Under the pieces are notes generated by a model, which made no database searches, was not told where the DNA came from, and worked only from the letters and a program-made list of their open reading frames with translations. A stretch of DNA of 64,000 nt from positions 22,026,519-22,090,518 of the forward strand of contig CM042089.1 of the NCBI GenBank assembly GCA_023512835.1. Reading direction: 5' to 3'. Source of the DNA: Taxillus chinensis. Its lineage: Eukaryota > Streptophyta > Magnoliopsida > Santalales > Loranthaceae. Below are positions 25,603 through 41,100 of this stretch, one piece after another (the first letter of the stretch is position 1; the number at the start of each line of letters is the position of its first letter). The position numbers and the translations under genes were made by a program.

Positions 25603-26121
25603 CTGTTTGGACTTATTAGAATAACAACTCAAATTCCTAACCAAATGGCCAAAATTACATCTTCATCATCAAATCCACTAGTTATGTATTTCTCGTATTT
25701 AATCGGATTAACACACAAATTCCGAAAGAACTACCTCTAAACTTGGAAGTATTTTGGAGATGTTTGATAGGTTATATTATTTTTTAAAATAAAATTATTT
25801 TTAAAAATAATAAATTCAAATAATTTAAATTATTTATAAATTCATTTAAATTCATAATTTTTAAAAATAAATTTATTTTATCTAAATAAATACGTCGGAT
25901 TAAAGTTAGAACCCTAATAAAGCGACCCTCTCTCCGTCGACGCGACGCCCGCCACCAGCCGATCAACCACAAGCAAGCGTATGTGTGTTCGCGCGCGCGC
26001 ATCTATTTGCTAACAAATCCAAAAATCTTGGTCCCTCCGACAAGATTTATGTAGAGCTGGTCTGTTCCTTCCTCGTCATATAAAACAACACCCGTAAAGT
26101 GTCGTCCAGCAAAAATCTAGT
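25603..26121. promoter_or_regulatory. Probable promoter and 5' UTR region of the SHH2-like gene
   Basis: AT-rich to about 25900, then a GC-richer stretch with a CGCGCGCGC run near 25991 and TATAAAACA at 26080-26088, about 35-40 bp upstream of the start codon. Position alone suggests a promoter/5' UTR; the transcription start is not determined. Confidence 0.35.
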
Positions 26122-29100
26122 ATGGGGAGACCACCGAGCAACGGTGCCCCAGCATTTCGCTTCACCTCCGCAGAGGTAACATTCCTAGTTTTTTTAATTT
26201 TTAATTTAATTTTATTGATTGTTTTTAAAATTATCGTATTCGAATTCCAATGGAGTCAAAGAACTGGTGTTTATGTTTCCGAATTAGGATTTGTGAGTCC
26301 ATGCTATGTTCAAATTTTTATTTTTGGGTTTTAGGATACGATTCGATTTCCCCGGAGAGAGGGGTTTTCACCCCACGCCGTGATTTGTTGTTTCAGCTTT
26401 AAATTTTATTTTTTAATTCTTATGTCTCATTTATGTGGACGTTTTTAAAAATATAAAATTGTTAACTTGTAAAGTAATTAAGACTTATGGCATGCGGCTG
26501 CTATTCACTTTTTAAGATTTCAGTGTGCTTTCGTCTGTTTCAATAAATGAATTCAATGCAATCGAGTAACTAACTGTCTTAGGGCCGCCCGAAGGCCCTA
26601 AACTCACTTAAACAAATCTGTACATCAAGTCAGACCTCAAATGACTTTGTTTTTACATATGATTTTAATGAACTTTTAAAACGTTAAGCGAAACTATGTT
26701 TTCTATACCAGTAAGCACAAATTTGTTAGTATTTCAATTATTTGAAAAACGTTTCACGGGAATGCAGAATGCACATTTTTACAATGAAATTTGTGTTTTA
26801 AATTGGAGACTTAGCCTTTTCCTTATAGAGTAAGATTCATATTTCCATCATGGGCCTCCACTGCAAATTTCAAACCATAAGCTCTTGTAATTTATAGTTA
26901 AATTAGGTTTTATGCACCTGCAGGCGTACTTCTTACTGATGCAAATGATTTTCAATTGGCTTCTGAAATTGGCACCGAGGTTCAGATATGTTTTACTAAA
27001 ATAATGTTGGATGTTGCTGGCTACAGGGTATGATTTTCTTAATTTAAAATGAGGAATGTGCTTCTTCACTAATAAATCAGAGAAAGAAATAAAGAAAGAA
27101 AGGAAAAAAAGAGAGGGAACAGTCTGTCTGAGAAAGCTGTCCATTTGCAGAAATATTTAGAATTGAAGATCAATTATGACTCTAGCATAATGTCGAAAAT
27201 CTTGTAGTGAGCGTTATGAATTCCTTAACGGATTCTTAGAGGATTGTTAGTTCTCAGTTGCATCAATTACTTTTTGACCCTATTAGCATGATGTGGTAAA
27301 TATTTTTGTATCTGGTAGGGCTTCCCCAATAGCTTTTTAATTGTTTATGTACATTCAAGCAGTCACTTGTATTAATTTTTCTTTCTGGAGGGAGGCACTC
27401 ACTTTTATTCATTCATTGGCATATCTGGTTCATTGTACAGGTTTCAGAGATGGAAGCTATCCTGCGAGCACACCATCTTCTTGTGCCATCTCGTGAAGTT
27501 CTCGCGACTCTCGCAGAGAACTTTAGGTTTTTTGCAAAACTCTTTGTTTCGAACAGCCCTTGTTCACTTTATTAATCTCTTGCCTAAAATGCTGTCACAT
27601 AATTTTCTTTGGTTGTAGTAAATCGGAAGACCGAGCAGGAAAAATTGTAGTGCAAATGAAGCAAGTGTGGTTCCTTCTACATTTTTCTTATTTTGTAATG
27701 ACAAGCCATAGGCTTTTTTTTTTTTTGGGTCACTCACTTAGACTTTTCCGTTATAGGTGTGGAATTGGTTCCAAAATAGGAGGTATGCTTTAAGGGCAAA
27801 ATTAAATAAGGATTCTTGTTCTGCAAAGCTAGGTGTGTCAAATGTTCCTCGGGAAGATCCAACCCCAGTGAGAAATTTACCTCAACCCATCGTGCCTGCT
27901 CCGGGTATAATTATTTAGAGATTTCTGCAGTTCTTAAATCTATAGTGGTAGCCTGGCTGTTTCACTGTCATTAGTCTGAAATGTATTTTGCATTTTATGT
28001 TGTCATCCGTGATTCCGCTATTTGGAATTCATATGATACAGTTATAGTTTACATGAGTTCATAACATATGTTTTTTGGGACTAGGTCTCATTTTACAATA
28101 CATCATATGCAAATATAGTTTTGTTCACTTAGAAAATTATCTAACACATTTCAGCTAATGGATGCTCTACATAGGAAAGGGTTTTTGTTAAGTCTTTTAT
28201 TATTTAATTTTTTTTGTCTTTCTTAGAGGTTCCTTTGTGGTACATGCTCAGATACTTTCCTTGTTGATATGTATAGGTCCGTGTGAAGGTTATTTTCTAA
28301 ATCACGAGCCATGTTTTGGAATGTCCATCTTAATATATATATATATATATAAATTTCAAACTCTAATTTCGATTCTCTATGAAAACTGTGACTAAGATGG
28401 TGCCTTTTTAACCCATGCAGATGCTTAATTTGTAACACTGAATTGTCATGCTTAAGCCGATTAAATAACATAGGAAATAAATAGTGATGTATTGAAATGT
28501 TTTGACCAGTTTTTAATAAAGTCATGATATTACTAGAAACATGTCTTAGGAAAGAAAATCAGAAGTGAGCAAGCTATCAGGTGATATGTGTGGGTTATAT
28601 GAAATCTTTAAGAGAATATTGTATATTCAAACTCTAGTAGTGTTTTGTGTCGAGTGGATTATATATCAATTAAAATTTGTGGTAGGCACTGTGGCTACTG
28701 ACTACTGTAGTGTTGTCAAAAGCGAGCGCCTAGAAACATAGCGTCAGGGGCCTCTAGTGCTTTAGGAGAGGTAAGGCACAATACCTTCATTGAACCGTGT
28801 CTTGCTGCGTTTTGTACGCTCATACATAAGGTGAGAAGTGCTCACTGCTTGCGCTTCTCTAGCTCTAAAAAAATAAAATAAAAATACAGGGTCAAAGGCC
28901 ATCAACCATGATCTCTCCATTGATGCCAAACCTCCACTAACTTAATTTCCAGACGACATCTCCTACGCTAGTCGAGTAACGCTATCTTTGACAACTGATG
29001 ATCCTTGATGCTAAGCAATGCTATATTCGACACCAAACGATTCTTGATGGTGAGCGATGTTGTCTCTTACACCATACAATCTGATGTTGTGCGACGCCAT

Positions 29101-32100
29101 CGTTGACGTTAGACAAGCGATACCATCTTTGATGCCAGACGATTGAGTTCACTCAACTCTTTCTCCAACGACACATCTCTTTCTCGCTATTCATTGCTCA
29201 TTACTTTGCATGAACGATGCGCTTATAAATAATAGATATATTTCTTTTCTAAGGTTTATGGTATAGACATAAGGTTAATTTTGAAACTTGGGTTGAGTAT
29301 CTTTTATTTTTTATTGTGCATTGCATATTATTTGATACAATGATTTTTTTTTAATGTTTAACTTCTTAATGTTTTTTTATTTCTTTTGTACTAATTGGGA
29401 TTGATGATTACGGATTCTTTTGGTGATTACACATCTCTTTTTCTATAAGGTTTATGGTTTATTTGAAGATAATTTGTAGACATTTTATATGGTAGATTAT
29501 AGTTTATGAATAATAAATATTTTTTTTTTATAAGATGAATTTCACTTCACTTAAGCAAGTGCTTTTTTTGTGCTTCGCACTTAAAGCCATACGGTACCCT
29601 TTGCGCTTGAAGTGTATCTTGTGCTTTTGATGACCTTGAGCTACTAGAAGATTGAGCTAGTGTGCCGCTTGTTGTGACAAGGCAATTTTTATCAATCCAC
29701 CTTACATTTCTGATACCGATATTTCAAATTGTTTTTGGTGGATTTCTAGACATGGGTATATCATCTATTAAGGATGCTGTGCAATTTCATTTTGTTCTAA
29801 CTTTTTTTCTTGCCATGTCATTTATGAATGCAGTGAATAATGCACCGGAAAATGTTATGGAATTTGAAGCTAAATCTTTGAGGGATAATGCATGGTTAGT
29901 GGTTCTTTCTGACATTGCCTGTCTACTTAACAATAGGACCAAACAACTTTATCCACCCCTTTGTTATGTTCATGTGTCATTTTAATTCGTCATATTTTTA
30001 TTGGAGTAATCCATTTTCTCTACCCTTTGATCAGGCGTATTTAGTTCAATTGTAGAATGTAGACACTGCTGTCATTTTTCAACTTGAGAGAGGTCGGAGA
30101 GAAATATTTCTTCCCAGTAATTTGAGTGCTTTCAAAGCATCTTACATGGAGGCCTTTCAATCCAAATATTTATGACAGTTTGGTTCATAATTCGAGTAGA
30201 CTGGGGCATTTAACATGAGGGACTATGTTGGCCTAGTTGAGGTTTGAGTCTAAAACGGCAGATGAACTAGCTAACCTTTAGGATCTATGTAATGTTTTTC
30301 CCCTGGCTAGGTGCTAGCATTATCCTTACTGTTCTTCTCGTAATTGTTCTTCTATTATTCTTTTTAGTTTGGTTGTTTTATAATGGACACTCATTTTATT
30401 ATTTTTTGATTTTTTTCGTTTCCTAAGGTATGATGTTGCAACATTTTTATCTCACAGGAATTTTGACACGAGTGACCCGGTAAATTCTTTTGCATATAAT
30501 ATAAGTTGTTGAGAAGAAACAATTTTACATTATCTTTTATAATTCATTATCATCCTTTACCATGGACCATTGATCTTTATATTTTTCTGCTATTTTGGTT
30601 TCTTTTTTCTGTTTTTTGTTAGTGACTGCTGTTTTTTTGAGAAATTTATAAGACGATCACCTTTTGATCACCATGAATTGCGCTGTGATGATTTATTGAG
30701 GTCATGACATTTCATTTACCATGACTTGTTCATTAGGCCTTGAGGTTGGTTCCATTCAATGGGATTGTTAGAATTGGAGCTTCTGCTCATTGTATTTGGT
30801 CCTTCACATAATAGTACATTGGTAGCATGAAGGGCTTACCCATCTATTAAAAAATACTGATGTCTGATAAATTATTTGTTGAAGCAGAGTGCACATGCGA
30901 TTAAATGAAATTAAAAATATATTTTAGAAAGTATAACTCAATAAAGGTAAAATATAAACATATTGTCCAAATAAAAAAATTTTAGCAGAAGAGAATAAAT
31001 AAATAATATTTTAAAATTTATGAAACAAAAAACTAGTCATGTTAAAAAAATAATTAAAAAAAGGAAAAACAAAGTTTCATTTTTCTAATCCCATTACTTG
31101 GTGTCAATTATGTAGAATAACAATAAAGTAATATTAAGTGGAGTATATAAATCCTACAATGCTATTCTATTTATTGTTTCACTCTCTTTTAATCCTAAAA
31201 CACTTATGAGTTTTTATTGCTTGCATTCAAGTTTTTTTTTTTTTTTTGCTTAATTCTACCACTCTTCCTAAAACACTTATGATTTTTTTAGTGATGTTGA
31301 TCATTTCACTCTTCCTAACTAATCACTAACCATTCACTCATAAGCTTACATTGCACATGTCTCAACCACCATAAGCAACATTACTATTATGTTTTTATGT
31401 TTTTGATTGTAGCAACTCTTAACTATATACGAATATTCTCATATCAAATTTTGTCTTTATAGTCCTCAATATGTACACCTTTTATTCACTCATTTTGTGC
31501 TTGTTTTCTTGCTGAATTCACCAACACTAATTGTTGTATAACAAAGTTGGTCTTATAGTTTTATAAAATTTTTATTTTAACTTTGAAGGTATGTTTTTGT
31601 CACTTAGGACCCCTAAAACATTTCTCTAATTCGTCCAATTTGCTTAAATCCGATGATTTGCATTTTGTTTTATTTCGACATTGCATTGTATAAGCAATTT
31701 GATATATTGAGAGCACTAGCTTCTTATTAGTGGGCGAATGTCTAATCCTACGGTGCCACATGTAGTAGTCAAAGGTTTAAAGAGAACTAAAGTAGTTGGA
31801 GAAAGCTTGGACACTAGCGATAAAACACTGAGATAATATTGGTCAAAGCATAATATAGTTAAAAATAATATAAATTGTATTAAAAATAGATTATTATATA
31901 AAAAGTATTAATTCAAATATATTAATTATGAAAAATTAGAGTTAACTTTAAATATTTAATGTTAAAGTAATACCAAAAGGAAAACCTAGTACATGAAGCT
32001 CTTGCTATGCGTGAGGTCCAGGAAAAGGTCGGGCCAAACTTGGGCCAATTGTACGTAGTCTTTTCTTACACATTTTTTCTTTGTAAGAGGTTATTTTTCG

Positions 32101-35100
32101 ACTTGAACTTATTATTGCCTTGTGACATGAAGGTAATGAGTTGGAGTTACGAAAACAATTTCTTTAAAAAACGTAAGTAAAGATTGCGTATAATTGGCTC
32201 ATGTGTGGCTGGAGTCCATGCATAGTGGTAGTTTCATGTATCGGGTTTGTCCTTCTTTACATTAGTGTCAAATCAAATCAATGAGTGTTAATCCTAATTA
32301 TATGAGGTAGGCTATATAAACCAAGATATACTGAAAGTTTATATTTGATTTAATGCATAGATCATTCTCTTCTAGATATTTTTACCAGCCATCAATTTTT
32401 TTTCTGAATCTAGTAATTTTATATCTTTCGTTACCACTTCTATCTAAGTAATTTTTTATCTTCCCTTATTTTTTACCTTATTTATTGTATATTGGCCTAT
32501 GTCTTAAATGACCAAACTAACGTATATGATTCTCTCTTATCTTATTTTCAATTGAAGCTAATCTTGTTAATTCAACTCTTTATTTCATATAACAAAGCAG
32601 GTCTCACAATCGTTTTATAAAACTTTTCTTTTAACGTAGTGACATATTACAATCATATAAAACTCTTGGTGTACTATTCCAGTAAGCCACTGACTTTAAT
32701 CCTTTGGTTGACATCATCGTTAATCTCTGTATTTTGTTGAATTGTTAACCTTACAAACTTAGAACATTTTTTAACTGGTATATATAGGTAATCAAGTGTA
32801 ATAACACTTTGTTCATTGTTATGTCGTTTCCTAAATTTACATTATATATTTAGTTTTTGATTTGCTTAATGCAAATCTCCAAGCTTTTAGAGTTTGTCTA
32901 CTTTAATTTTTAGTTAACCTTTTCCTTAGTCTTATTGTTCAAAATAATATCATCAACGAATAATATGCATGAATGAATATTTTTAGGAATGTTTTTGGTT
33001 ATCTCATTCATTATTATTGCAAAAAGGAAAGGACTCAAAGTAAATCTTGCAGATAAAAATGAGCTAATCTTGCAGTAAAAATGAGAGGCAGACATCTTGC
33101 AGATATTGAGTGTAAGTATCGTAACAATCGCCATAAAGGACTATAAATATTTTTATCCTCTTAAAAGTAAATACTATGTGTTTATCGATGTTTAATTTTG
33201 TGAGTAGATATCCTATTTTTCTAGAGATATCTCTATTGTCCCCTTTAGGAGATTCTTCGTAGTAAGCAAGAGGAACAACTATGGTTGAATTAAAATAAAG
33301 TAAATTTTAGGGAAAAAGAAGGATTCAACCATTATAGGTAAGGGGAAATCCTTAGCTCTTAGTTTAGTAAAGGGGGGAGAATAAGAAATGGTTCTCATAA
33401 GTCATAATATTAATCCTGTAGTAGTTGAATCAAGTAAAAAAGAAGTCATATTGGGTATTTGACAAATATTTTGTAGGACAAATGTGGCATTACCATCTTG
33501 AGGGGGAGAATTAGAAATGGTTGTATTTTTGTATTACAACTGTAGAAATTAGTTGTCATTAATTTAAGATCGATTAGTTGTGTGATTTATTGGTTACCTA
33601 AATAGGATTGTATATATACATAGTTGTATTCATTAAATAGAATAAGAATTAAGAAGGAATTATTTTTCCTATATTCTTTTCAATGATGAAGACTCGATTT
33701 TCAATGAGGAATAATTTAGAAATCTCTCCTGTTGATATGAAGGAAATTATTGAGAATCTTGATTAGAATCTAATAATAATTAGAGAAGAGTAACTGAATA
33801 CCTAAACTTTAGCCTATTCAATTGAAGTAATTAACTGAAAAAGTTAAAATATAAAAATAAATTTCTAATAATTAATTTGAATGAATACATAATTTGTCAT
33901 ATAGAAGGTCTATTTATAGACATAGACAGAAACTATGAATTAAAACTTTATTACAATAAAAAAACTAAGGCAAAATACCAATTCAATCTTAATTAATATA
34001 AACTATGAAATAAAGGTTCTCGAATGACCAAGGTTTTAAGGTAGAGTCTTGTAGTCTAATCTTATGGGATGAACTAGAATCTACTAGTAATGAAACTTCA
34101 AAAGTTTCAATCTATGTCGTGAGGCTCATCGTGGCTGGCTTCGAGTCCCTTGTTATGGCATCAAGAGATAAATCAACTTTGCAAGTATTGTTTTCTACTT
34201 TAGCCACCCTCAACTTACCTTCATCAGTAGAGACTATTCCTCTGTTGATTATGACTCTATTCCTTCATCAGTAGAGACTATTCCTCTTGCCCTTGCTAGG
34301 GGAGGAGAGGGGGTGTCAAGCTATGTTGGCTTCTTCTCTTGAGCACTTGCTTTTGATGGATGAGATTTCTTGGCGGTAGAAATATCAAGCCCTGTGGCTT
34401 CAGGAGGGAGATAAGAACTTTAAGTTCTTTTATTGTATAGCTAACTCTCACCGGACTGCTAGCTTTATTAGAACTTTTCGCATTTATGCTACTCCTTCGA
34501 TGTGTCAAGGGGCTATTCGGGCTCACGCTGTGCAGTTTTAGGGGTCTTTTTTTTCGTGCTATGGCTTGCCCTTGTCGTCTTTTTGATGGGGTCCAGTTTG
34601 ATGTTCATTCGGAGGCAGATGCCGTGTGGATTGAGTGCCCCTTCACAAAGGAGGAGGTGGAGTCCGTGGTTCAAGGCTGCAACAGGGATAAGGCCCCTTG
34701 GCCGGATGAACTTCTTTGATGCCTCGTGGGCCGCATGGATTGAGTTTATGGAAATTCATCATCTGCACACATTGCGACTCTTTCTCTCGACTTGTGGTGT
34801 TTGAGCTATCGGACATGGCCTCTATTCGCTTTTGGGATGATGTATGGTGTGGTCCATCTCCCTTGAAGCTTGATTACTCAGAGTTATCAGCTAGCTTGCT
34901 CCTATGATGCTTTCATGGTTGATGTTCATTGTCTTTAGGGGACTACTATGAAGTGGGTGGGGTTGTTTTCACGAGCTACTTAAGATTCGGCATTGGAGGT
35001 TTTCTCCTCTTTTTTTATCGGTTGTATTCGGTTACACCAACACGATTGGCGGCCGATAGGCTTTGTTGGCAGGCCAATCGGACATGTGGTTTTTAGGTTA

Positions 35101-38100
35101 TGAGCTTTTATTCTCTTATGGTGTAGTGTGTAGCAGGCGTGGGTTGCGCCTCAAGTTTTTTTTCTTGGATTGCGGTGCTTGACAGAATCCTTACTACTGA
35201 TAACCTGCGGCGTTGGAGTTTTGTTCTTGCTAGCCGTTGCTCTATGTGTGGGGCTTTAGCGGAATCCGTGGATTATTTATTTTTTCATTGTCTGTATGTT
35301 CAGAGTTCTAGACATGATTTTAGGCTTGTTCGGCCTTCTTTGGGTAATGTTGTTGTCCCTTTGTGGGTTGTTTGAGTGCTAGCTTGAGAGTGTGGGGCGG
35401 CGATCGGTGGTGTGGAAGACTGTCCCCCTTTGTCTTAGTTGGTGTCTTTGGTGTGAGCGTTATGCCCATGTTTTTGACGATAGGGAGCGATCTCTTTCTG
35501 CGATTTCTCTTTTATTTTTTCGGGACTTGAGGAAATGGCCTTTTGCTTCAGCGGGTTGTTTTATTTTTCTATTTTTGATGTTATTCGTGGGTTTTCATTT
35601 TGAGCTTGTTGTTATATGTTCATTTTGTACTCATTTCTTGTGTGCGTTCTTTCTCTTTAATAATTTTTTTTATTTGTAAAAAAAAAAGTTCGAGTCATCG
35701 ATTATGAACACCTTCTCGGTTCGACACTAGTGGCACTTATCCCACTTTTTTACGCATTTGAAGTAAATATTTTTTTTTACTCCCTCCTTAACCTTGTTAG
35801 ACAAAAGTATTTTAACTTTTGTTCATCTTGGATCCATCTTTAATGAGGTTTTTTTGTTTGAGAGTTTTTAATAGGTTTCGATTTGATACTAGTGTTTCTA
35901 GAACTCTCCTTAATAAGCTTCTTGTCACTATAGTAGCTATCTTTAAAAATTTCTGCTATTCTCATGGCCTCGACTAGCTATTGGGGTTGTTTCAGCTTCA
36001 TCTCTCTTCTTATTCACAATTTCAGCCCCCACCCAACAAAAACTTCTCCAACTAATCTCGAACAAAAATTTAGAGTTGGCGAAACTCTTTCACATAGTTA
36101 ACCATGGTGGTTTACAGTTGGAGAGTCTCGCTCAAACACAATCTACTCCATTGTCCATATTATAAGAAAGCTTACTACAAATCGAATGGTTTAATTAAAA
36201 TTTACCAATAAACTAATTTTCTAGGTATTAGTTTGCTAGGAAACTAAGATTCTCATGGTAATTTATCTTTTGTGAAATGGTCTCTTACTTTCTTTTTGCT
36301 CATTCCCATTCTTTCCCAACTTACAAAACAAAATTAGTGTAAAGATATGACAAATTTTTTACATTAGTTGTTGACCTATTACAATCCTCTTCATTTACTC
36401 AGGTTTGAGACTGGTTGTGCATAGCAGGAATAAACTAATTAAAAAAATCATCCCAAAAACTTGGAAAAAACGATAAAAGTTTTTGTAATATGACACTTTT
36501 TTTAAAAAAATGTTTATGCATAATGTTTTTATTTTTTAGCATTACTTGATTGTCATATTACATAAATACAAAAAAAAAATAAAAATTATGGCATCCTTTT
36601 ACATAATGTTTTAACAAAAAATACAAAGTAATAATGTTTATGCATAATGTTTTATGCCATCCTTTTGATTTTTGTGCACTAAAAATTTCTATCCACCCCA
36701 AATGCACACACAAGGAAGCTGAGGTTGTTACATAAAACTGCCTCTAGCAAATCTTGCCTCAGTCGTCATGGCCCTTGAATCTCATTCCACCTCTCACTCT
36801 CCTTTGGGCTCTCTATGGGTGCCTTTTTATTTTAAAACCGTATGAATCTGGTTTTTGGTTGTGCCATGTTTGATGATTGTGTGAGAAGTATCTCATCCCA
36901 ATATTGAAATAGAATTAATTTGCTTCATGGTTTTAAGAACACGTTTTTCTACCCATCTCGTGGAATCAGTTTATTTTTAATTTTATAACATATCATATTT
37001 GGAAATGGAACCAAATTCTTAGGTCTTTTGTCCCGGGTCTATATATCCCTTATAGTATTTGTATAAAACATTGTACATAATTGTTTCAGGAAGTCCTAGT
37101 CCGGTTTTCTGGATTTACACAAGAGGAGGATGAGTGGGTTAATGTTCGTAAACATGTCCGACAACGCTCTTTGCCCTGTGAGGCATCAGAATGTGTTGCA
37201 GTTCTTCCTGGAGATCTCATACTCTGTTTTCAGGTTAAAATTTTATTTTGTAATTAAGTTATTTTGCATAATTTTAAATAAAAGATGATATTTTCTACTC
37301 TAGCATGTTAGCATGTCATCTTTGGATTTTCTTTTTTAAGTTATTGCCTTTCCTTTTCAGGAAGGTAAAGAGCAGGCCCTATACTTTGATGCCCATGTTT
37401 TTGATGCACAACGACGAAGGCATGACATAAGAGGATGTCGTTGTAGGTTTCTAGTGCGCTATGATCATGACCAGTCTGAGGTAGGTCATTACTTTAAACT
37501 TTTCATATTATTGGTTAGTTTAAAAATTTTTTTCTCTCTTTAATTTTGAAGTTCATGGCTCATTTGACTTATTTTGTTTGAAATAATAAACCAGGCTTTT
37601 GAAGCTGAAATTGGGTAGAATGGTTAGTGTGATGATTGTCTTAATAGCAGAACCAGTACGTCTTCATAAAAATGCTAAGTTCAGTTACTTCATTTTAAGG
37701 AATCTTTGCTATGTAACTTTGATATGAGCCTCATTACTTCGAGATATATATTTCATCTCGAACCAAACTCCTATGACTTGAGCTCTTCCTAGCAGGATAA
37801 GTTTGACATATACACATTCCTCAATCAAACTCCTTCATACCAAGCATTGAAACACTGCCACTACTTGATCTCTTCTCAAACCGAGCTGACATTACTTCGG
37901 GATATAAGTTTATTTTGAACTGTGCCAAGCCAAACTTATTATAATTGGCTAAAACACTGGAAACCCGAGCATTGAAACACTGCCACTATACTGCATGCTC
38001 AGCTTCCATACTATATTGCATGGCTTCCCCTCTAATTGTTAGCAGCACTTCAAATACAAATAATGAATTTGCAAGCATGCAACCCTCAACTTACTCTCCC

Positions 38101-41100
38101 TTTGCCAATCAGCTCCCCCTACACTACAACTTTCTCTCCCCCTTTGTTAATCAACTTCAATGGTGCACACCATGGCTAGGAGGAGATAGAGGACACACCT
38201 GCATAGACTCCTTTTGCCCGTGCAGCTTAGTTTTCATCTCTATCGTCCAGCAATCCCAGCCCTATAGGTATCTCCATTATCTTTTACCCTATAGACGTAT
38301 TTGTATAAAGACTTCGAAATAGTCTTCACAGTCTGCCTCTCTTCCTTTATCTTTTATTGTTTGATTGCAATGGATTTCTTTCCTTCTTCGTAGTGCTCTT
38401 GTTCTACTTCTTTTGTTCGGGGAGGAGTTTAGAATAACTTTTCGCACTATGACCACATTTTTTGACAAAACTTGCAGAAACTTGGTGTTGGTCTCTGATT
38501 TTTCTTCATGTTCAAGCTCCTCCTGGATGTCATCTTGCTTATTCCTTTACTTTGAACTTGAACTGGTTTACTCCACCAACAGACTTTAGCCTTGTGACCC
38601 AATACTCTGCAATAGTAGCAATAGCCCTGAAACTGATATCTCCTATAGTCCTGAGCTCATGCATGTGATCTAGCTGTTGTTGGTTTCTCTACGTTTGTGA
38701 CTTTCTGGTTTGCGGTCACGTCTTGGAACTTCCTTGGACTGCTGATCTTGTTATTCTTTGACGCAAATTCTATCTTCTTTTGTCTCACATTAACCTTTAC
38801 TTCTTTCTCCTTCTAGACCTTCCTGTTCTTCATAATATATTTTTGTTTCAGAACTGAAACCGGAGAAGTAGCTCGAGATTTTATCTTCTGCTCCTTTTCA
38901 TCTTTCTCCATCACATTACTAATTTGTGATGTTGTTCTGAACGAAGCTTCATCTTTAGAGTTTGATGTCTCCCTCAGAATGTATTATGATTTCTTCTGTT
39001 GTAGAGACTTCTTCTTCGAGACTTTGAATTATTGAAACTCTTCTTGACAGCTTTTTGGTAAGATCATCACAGAGCTTTATTTGCTCTTCTAGTTGTATTT
39101 TCAAATCCACATAACTTTGTCTTACCCTTTCGTTTTCTTGTTGAGCTTCCTCTTCAATTTTCAATTTGTTCACTTGAGCTTTGAGGGATTTTATTTTTTT
39201 GCCTTTTGAGCTTTTTGGGATTTCAAATCTCTTTGGCAACAGCTTCTAATTCTTCCTCTAGCTCATTTATTTCATTTTCTTCTTTTACACCTTCTTCATC
39301 ATCTTCTATAGTGGTTAGAAAGGCATAGACATATGATGAGCTCCACTCATCGTCATTAGTTTCTGTGTGAGCTAGTATTCTTCTTCTGTGGAGCAGCTCA
39401 CTTCTTTATGGATCACAACTTCTTCCACTTGCTTTCCTCTTTATCAGTGTTGTCATTTTTAGTGCCTTCTACCTTCATTCTACATTTTGAAGGAAAGTGT
39501 CCCTCTTGCCACACCTGTAACACCTCAATGTGAGAGTTCTTTTTGATTTTCCTCCAGCTGATTTATTTGCTCCACCTTTATTGAATCTTCTAGTGAAGTA
39601 AGCATATACCTCATTTTCACTGCCTTCTAAACTGTCAGAGGACTCCTCTTTTTCTCCTTTAATTTTAAAATTCTTCAATGCCTTGCAAGTCATCTCCTTC
39701 CTTGGCTTTGATGTGGAAGTGGATATGGAAGGAACTTCATAGGACTTTAGCTTCATTGAGAAAAATATAGAACAAAAATCATCTGCAAGAACAGTAATTG
39801 ATAGCAGATTGCATTTATGAGTGCAGAGCATTATTGATGATGATAGAAGAAAATATAAAGAAGAAGACAGTGCAAAGTGGGAAAGATTAAGAAGAGGAAT
39901 CACAATGTGATAGTTTGCTCTGCTTTAGATTTGTAACTATTGTAGGAAATTAAAGAGAGGTGGAGGGATCTTTCTTGTAATCGAGATGGAGACTGAGATT
40001 GATCTCAGTGGATGTTGCAGCCTCAATACCTTTGGAGTAGGTCACATTGAGTGAAGTGTATGTTCCATATCTACTAAATTGTTATGATATATCTGTTATC
40101 TTATTTTAAGATGGACCATAGATCTATCTCGGAGGAGGTTGCAGATTAGTAAAAGGTAAAAAGAATTAATTTTAGTATAACAAATTTACCCATCCTCTGT
40201 TATACACCTTAATGCCAGTATTTAGTTTGATATCTTAGGAATATCACTCTCAAGATACAATGAATTCGACGATCTAGTAGCTATCCTATAAAATTTCAAA
40301 AAAGGTCTAATATTTGTCTTATACAAATTTTCGTTTAAATTTTAGAACATATTGCAGGCACATAAAATTCTCATTGTACTTTTCTACTAAACGAACTTTA
40401 ATCATATGGTTGATATTCCCATCGAACTCTTCGTTTTACTATTATTGACTCTAGGTACTTAAAACATTTTGTAACTGATATCTTTTGGTCGTCAAGTTAA
40501 TAACACTTTGCTCGTTTTTCCTTCATTTCTTAAACTTACATTACATATGATCTTCGATTTGCTTAATTTAAATCCTTGAGCCTCAAGAGTTTGTTTCCAT
40601 AACTTTTTTTTTTGTTAAATTCTTCTTTGGTCTCATTGATCAAAATAATATCATCAATGAACAACATACCTCAAAGATTTTGTGCACACCTATTGTAATT
40701 AGATACTATTTATTAATCTACCCCTAGTTATAACATCCATTATATATATTTTTTTTATTAAAAATCACATTTGATAGGAACTGTTTTCTTTTTTAGAGCC
40801 CACCAGAGTATATTTTTAAGTACTTTGTCATAGGCTTTCTCTAAATATATGGAGTTATGTATAAATCTTTTTTGCCACTCTTAATCATGGTTCGCAATAT
40901 CGTCCGAGTCGGAGAAATCTCGGACAATTCATCACGGTATTGGAGGGTCCCGATCCAAGATCCAGAGGTGATATGCGAACCTTTTTAATTGCATCGATCT
41001 CGTCAGAGATCTCGGTCAAGAACCACAAAACATCCAACATGCTCCATCTCGTCCAAGATCTTGGTTGTGAAGCAACAATACGCCCACGTCAAAGTCGTCG

